NCBI GenBank assembly: GCA_902783355.1 | Contig: CACZQQ010000441.1 | Span: 1-5,836 of the forward strand | Length of the DNA stretch: 5,836 nt | Source of the DNA: an uncultured bacterium | GTDB taxonomy: Bacteria > Verrucomicrobiota > Lentisphaeria > Oligosphaerales > Oligosphaeraceae | Direction of reading: 5' to 3' | Shown: positions 5,692 to 5,836 of the stretch, piece by piece | Layout: every line of letters begins with the position of its first letter | How positions within the stretch are numbered: the stretch's first letter is position 1 | The notes under the pieces: generated by a model | Database searches by the model: none | What the model was told of the DNA's origin: nothing | The model's input: only the letters and a program-made list of their open reading frames with translations | Translations under genes and position numbers: made by a program

Positions 5692-5836
5692 CATCTTTTC
5701 AAGCGCCGCAAGCCGCGCCATCGTGCGCGGCTTTGTCGTATCATCCTGGAATCCCACCTTCCATGCCCCGAACTTTAAACAGCACACTATTGCCGCGCGC
5801 GCGGGCAAACTGTGTTTCATGATATAAAGTACGTAG
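5692..5836. other. Non-coding end of window with hairpins
   Basis: No gene is visible. A 9-bp hairpin pairs 5710-5718 with 5725-5733 around a six-base loop. It is followed by only three T's counting the stem end, so it is at most a weak second terminator. An imperfect dyad spans 5777-5817 (TTGCC at 5790-5794 with GGCAA at 5804-5808, plus outer ACA/TGT and AAAC/GTTT arms) around an alternating CG core. TATAAA at 5823-5828 could be a -10 for a gene beyond the window, but no -35 fits it. Confidence 0.5.

Noticed and set aside
5710..5733. Second intrinsic terminator
   Set aside because: The 9-bp stem is good but there is no real T-run after it on the plus strand or on the minus strand, so I describe it only as a hairpin.
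1..5836. CRISPR array, tRNA, rRNA, insertion sequence or riboswitch
   Set aside because: I looked on both strands and found no spaced repeats, cloverleaf-like segment, transposase motif or recognisable aptamer core.

Overview
The window is GC-rich (well above 60% by eye in the genes) and reads as accessory metabolic DNA from the PVC superphylum, most likely Lentisphaerae (Victivallis-like) or a related Verrucomicrobia lineage. The main evidence is two type II pseudopilin-like proteins that start with an [24 protein letters not shown] helix and end in an H-X9-DG motif. Families of that kind occur in many copies in Lentisphaerae and Planctomycetes. The assignment is by pattern recognition only. 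All six genes are on the plus strand.

Layout. Bases 1-326 hold no credible gene. They contain a strong GC-rich hairpin (9-39), more GC-rich structure, and an AT-rich promoter/leader for the first gene. Bases 327-3221 carry three tightly packed genes in one reading register: a neutral/alkaline ceramidase-family metallohydrolase, an unrecognised six-helix membrane protein, and a PHP-domain (CehA/McbA-like) metallohydrolase. The second and third genes lack a Shine-Dalgarno sequence and start 15 and 3 bases after the preceding stop, which suggests translational coupling. Bases 3260-3958 encode a small cytoplasmic NodB-type polysaccharide deacetylase-like protein with its own ribosome-binding site and perhaps a weak promoter.

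A good sigma70-type promoter (TTGATT, 17 bp, TAGAAT, with an upstream A-tract) then drives the first pseudopilin gene (4072-4761). A 100-base spacer with a run of nine C's follows, then the second pseudopilin gene (4862-5563). The two pilin genes share a perfectly identical 50-base block in the N-terminal helix but diverge strongly downstream. After the second pilin come two hairpins, an excellent intrinsic terminator (5657-5691), a further hairpin, and a non-coding end with an imperfect dyad.

Working together (inference): the three hydrolases have unrelated folds, but each belongs to a family with members that cut C-N (amide, N-acyl or carbamate) bonds. The cluster may therefore de-acylate an amide-containing substrate such as a modified glycan or glycolipid fragment. 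None of the three has a visible signal peptide, so they should act in the cytoplasm, with the membrane protein in the inner membrane. The ceramidase-family protein lacks the serine of the classical GDVSPN motif, so true ceramide hydrolysis is unlikely. The pseudopilins are probably a separate, surface-related transcription unit.
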